Shown here in pieces: positions 45,501 to 46,238 of a stretch of DNA of 46,238 bases. The translations under genes and the position numbers were made by a program. The notes beneath the pieces were generated by a model. That model did not search any database. It was not told the DNA's origin and was given only the letters and a program-made list of their open reading frames with translations. Source of the stretch: Chthoniobacteraceae bacterium (lineage in GTDB: Bacteria > Verrucomicrobiota > Verrucomicrobiia > Chthoniobacterales > Chthoniobacteraceae). The stretch is from contig CANFNA010000006.1 of the NCBI GenBank assembly GCA_947448395.1, positions 1-46,238 of the forward strand, read 5' to 3'. How positions within the stretch are numbered: position 1 is the first letter of the stretch; every line of letters starts with the position of its first letter.

Positions 45501-45583
45501 CTCCCACGCCAAAGCTGCTCACGCCACTGGAGCGCTACACGCAAGTGGTTCTCCTCTCGAACGAACTGATGTACATCCGCTAG
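42581..45583 (+). CDS. PSCyt1/DUF1549/DUF1553 cytochrome-like exported protein
   Basis: A 1000-residue secreted protein. The signal peptide is [21 protein letters not shown]. The planctomycete cytochrome C domain (PSCyt1) is at about 33-130, with one haem motif CYKCH and the distal segment [15 protein letters not shown] carrying the likely axial Met. DUF1549 follows at about 180-390 ([52 protein letters not shown]), including a second CxxCH, [20 protein letters not shown]. DUF1553 covers about 690-960 ([47 protein letters not shown]). It acts outside the cytoplasm, presumably in redox or carbohydrate chemistry together with the DUF1501 protein. The reaction is unknown. Confidence 0.94.
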   Translation: [1000 protein letters not shown]

Positions 45584-45681
45584 AAAATAGAGATCCCAAC
45601 CCAAACGGGGGAAAAGTCCTGAAACCGAGTTTTTCCCATCGTAAATTCAACGTTCCGCGCACTCCGCTGTCCTAACTGAAT

Positions 45682-46095
45682 ATGCGTTCACTTCGCCTCC
45701 CGCTGCTTGTGTTAGTGACCACCATTCACGTGATCCTCACGGGAGGAAGTGCCATCGCCGAGGATTCCAAGCCCCCCGGTCCTCCGAGAGGTTCGGGACC
45801 ACGTCCTGAGGGAAAAAGACCGGAAGGGATGGATCCTGCTGCGCGTTTGAAGATGCTCGCAGAAAAACTCAGCCTGTCTGACGAGCAACAAAACAAGGTC
45901 AAAGAGATCTTTCAGAGTAACGCTCCAGCCATGAGAGAAATCATGTCGAAAGGCCGAGAAAATCTCACCGCTGAAGACAAGACGAAGCTCCGTGAGTTGA
46001 TGAAATCTCAGCAGGAATCGGTTCGCGGGATTCTGACTGCAGAGCAGCAGGCTAAGTTCAAAGAGATTGTGGCTCAGCGCGGCCAGAAGGAGTGA
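45682..46095 (+). CDS. Small Spy/CpxP-like periplasmic protein
   Basis: A 137-residue exported protein. A signal peptide (LPLLVLVTTIHVILTGGSAIA) is followed by a Pro/Gly/Lys-rich segment (PPGPPRGSGPRPEGKRP). An all-helical charged domain has two copies of an LTxxQ-like motif (KLSLSDEQQNKVKEIF and GILTAEQQAKFKEIV). LTxxQ motifs are the hallmark of the Spy/CpxP family, which in enterobacteria are periplasmic chaperones or stress modulators. It lies 98 bp after the DUF1553 gene on the same strand. A client or signalling role is not shown by the sequence. Confidence 0.8.
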   Translation: MRSLRLPLLVLVTTIHVILTGGSAIAEDSKPPGPPRGSGPRPEGKRPEGMDPAARLKMLAEKLSLSDEQQNKVKEIFQSNAPAMREIMSKGRENLTAEDKTKLRELMKSQQESVRGILTAEQQAKFKEIVAQRGQKE

Positions 46096-46190
46096 CCGTT
46101 TTTACTGCCCATTGCCCAAAAACAGCTCAAAGGCGGCTCCTTTGGAAGTTTTGGGTTTGAGAATTTGGTGACGCCATATTCCTGTGTCCC

Positions 46191-46238
46191 ATGCCTTATA
46201 CAATTTGGACGAACGGCAAATTCAACGACATAGCAACC
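46191..46238 (+). CDS. Start of a gene leaving the window, possibly class IV aminotransferase
   Basis: From the ATG at 46191 an open frame of 16 codons reaches the window edge (PYTIWTNGKFNDIAT after the Met). The pattern I-W-x-N-G-K-F resembles the first strand of pyridoxal-phosphate class IV aminotransferases (branched-chain aminotransferase or aminodeoxychorismate lyase). Sixteen residues are too few for a firm call. Confidence 0.35.
   Translation, partial: MPYTIWTNGKFNDIAT

Noticed and set aside
1-46238. CRISPR arrays, tRNA/rRNA genes, insertion sequences, prophage genes
   Set aside because: No spaced direct repeats, cloverleaf sequences, transposases or integrases were recognised on either strand. 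The HNH gene is a chromosomal-type family without mobile context.

Overview
The window looks like chromosomal DNA of a Verrucomicrobiota bacterium, or a close PVC relative. The support is a DUF1501 plus PSCyt1/DUF1549/DUF1553 pair, a formylglycine-type sulfatase, a Tat-exported Gfo/Idh/MocA oxidoreductase, a complete MoxR-Bat operon, few recognisable Shine-Dalgarno sequences and several GTG or TTG starts. This lineage call is inference from gene families; no rRNA or tRNA gene was seen. No insertion sequence, phage gene or CRISPR array was recognised. Most lines of the ORF track are antisense shadows.

Layout. 1-1404 (-): N-terminal 468 codons of a protein built from octapeptide repeats. It runs off the left edge and is missing from the ORF track. 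1686-6502 (+): a MarR regulator with an RND efflux adaptor and permease, preceded by a palindrome. 6516-12672: housekeeping genes, namely folB-like (-), thrS without a TGS domain (+), a strong terminator, then pheS-pheT (-). 12852-14987 (+): a TerC-like membrane protein with an altered motif, and an MFS transporter. 14984-17431: a sulfatase (-) divergent from a PAS-AraC regulator (+). 17379-21451: an orphan RND-type adaptor (-) divergent from a DevCAB-type ABC exporter (+). 21496-24176: pgsA (-), gnd (+) with a terminator, and a periplasmic rhodanese (+). 24280-28864 (-): a Tat Gfo/Idh oxidoreductase with its own terminator, and a probable transcription unit of polysaccharide deacetylase, GlcD-type FAD oxidase and HNH protein. 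28996-30312 (-): an exported protein of 32-residue helical repeats, divergent from thiE (+).

31102-40830 (-): seven genes in the order moxR, DUF58, DUF4381, batA, a fused batB-batC, batD and batE. Six of them are linked by stop/start overlaps of the ATGA or TAATG kind, and an S10 carboxypeptidase follows on the same strand. 41068-46095 (+): the DUF1501 gene, the cytochrome-like DUF1549/DUF1553 gene and a small Spy/CpxP-like periplasmic protein. At 46191 a new reading frame, possibly a class IV aminotransferase, opens and leaves the window.

The best candidate for something undescribed is the octapeptide-repeat protein at the left edge: 39 octads in exact register, a Trp/Tyr-rich 38-residue insert, then ten more octads. 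Next are the 32-residue repeat protein, the TerC homologue lacking a normally conserved acidic residue, the fused BatB-BatC, and the PAS-AraC/sulfatase pair whose regulator gene overlaps the next gene antisense by 53 bp.
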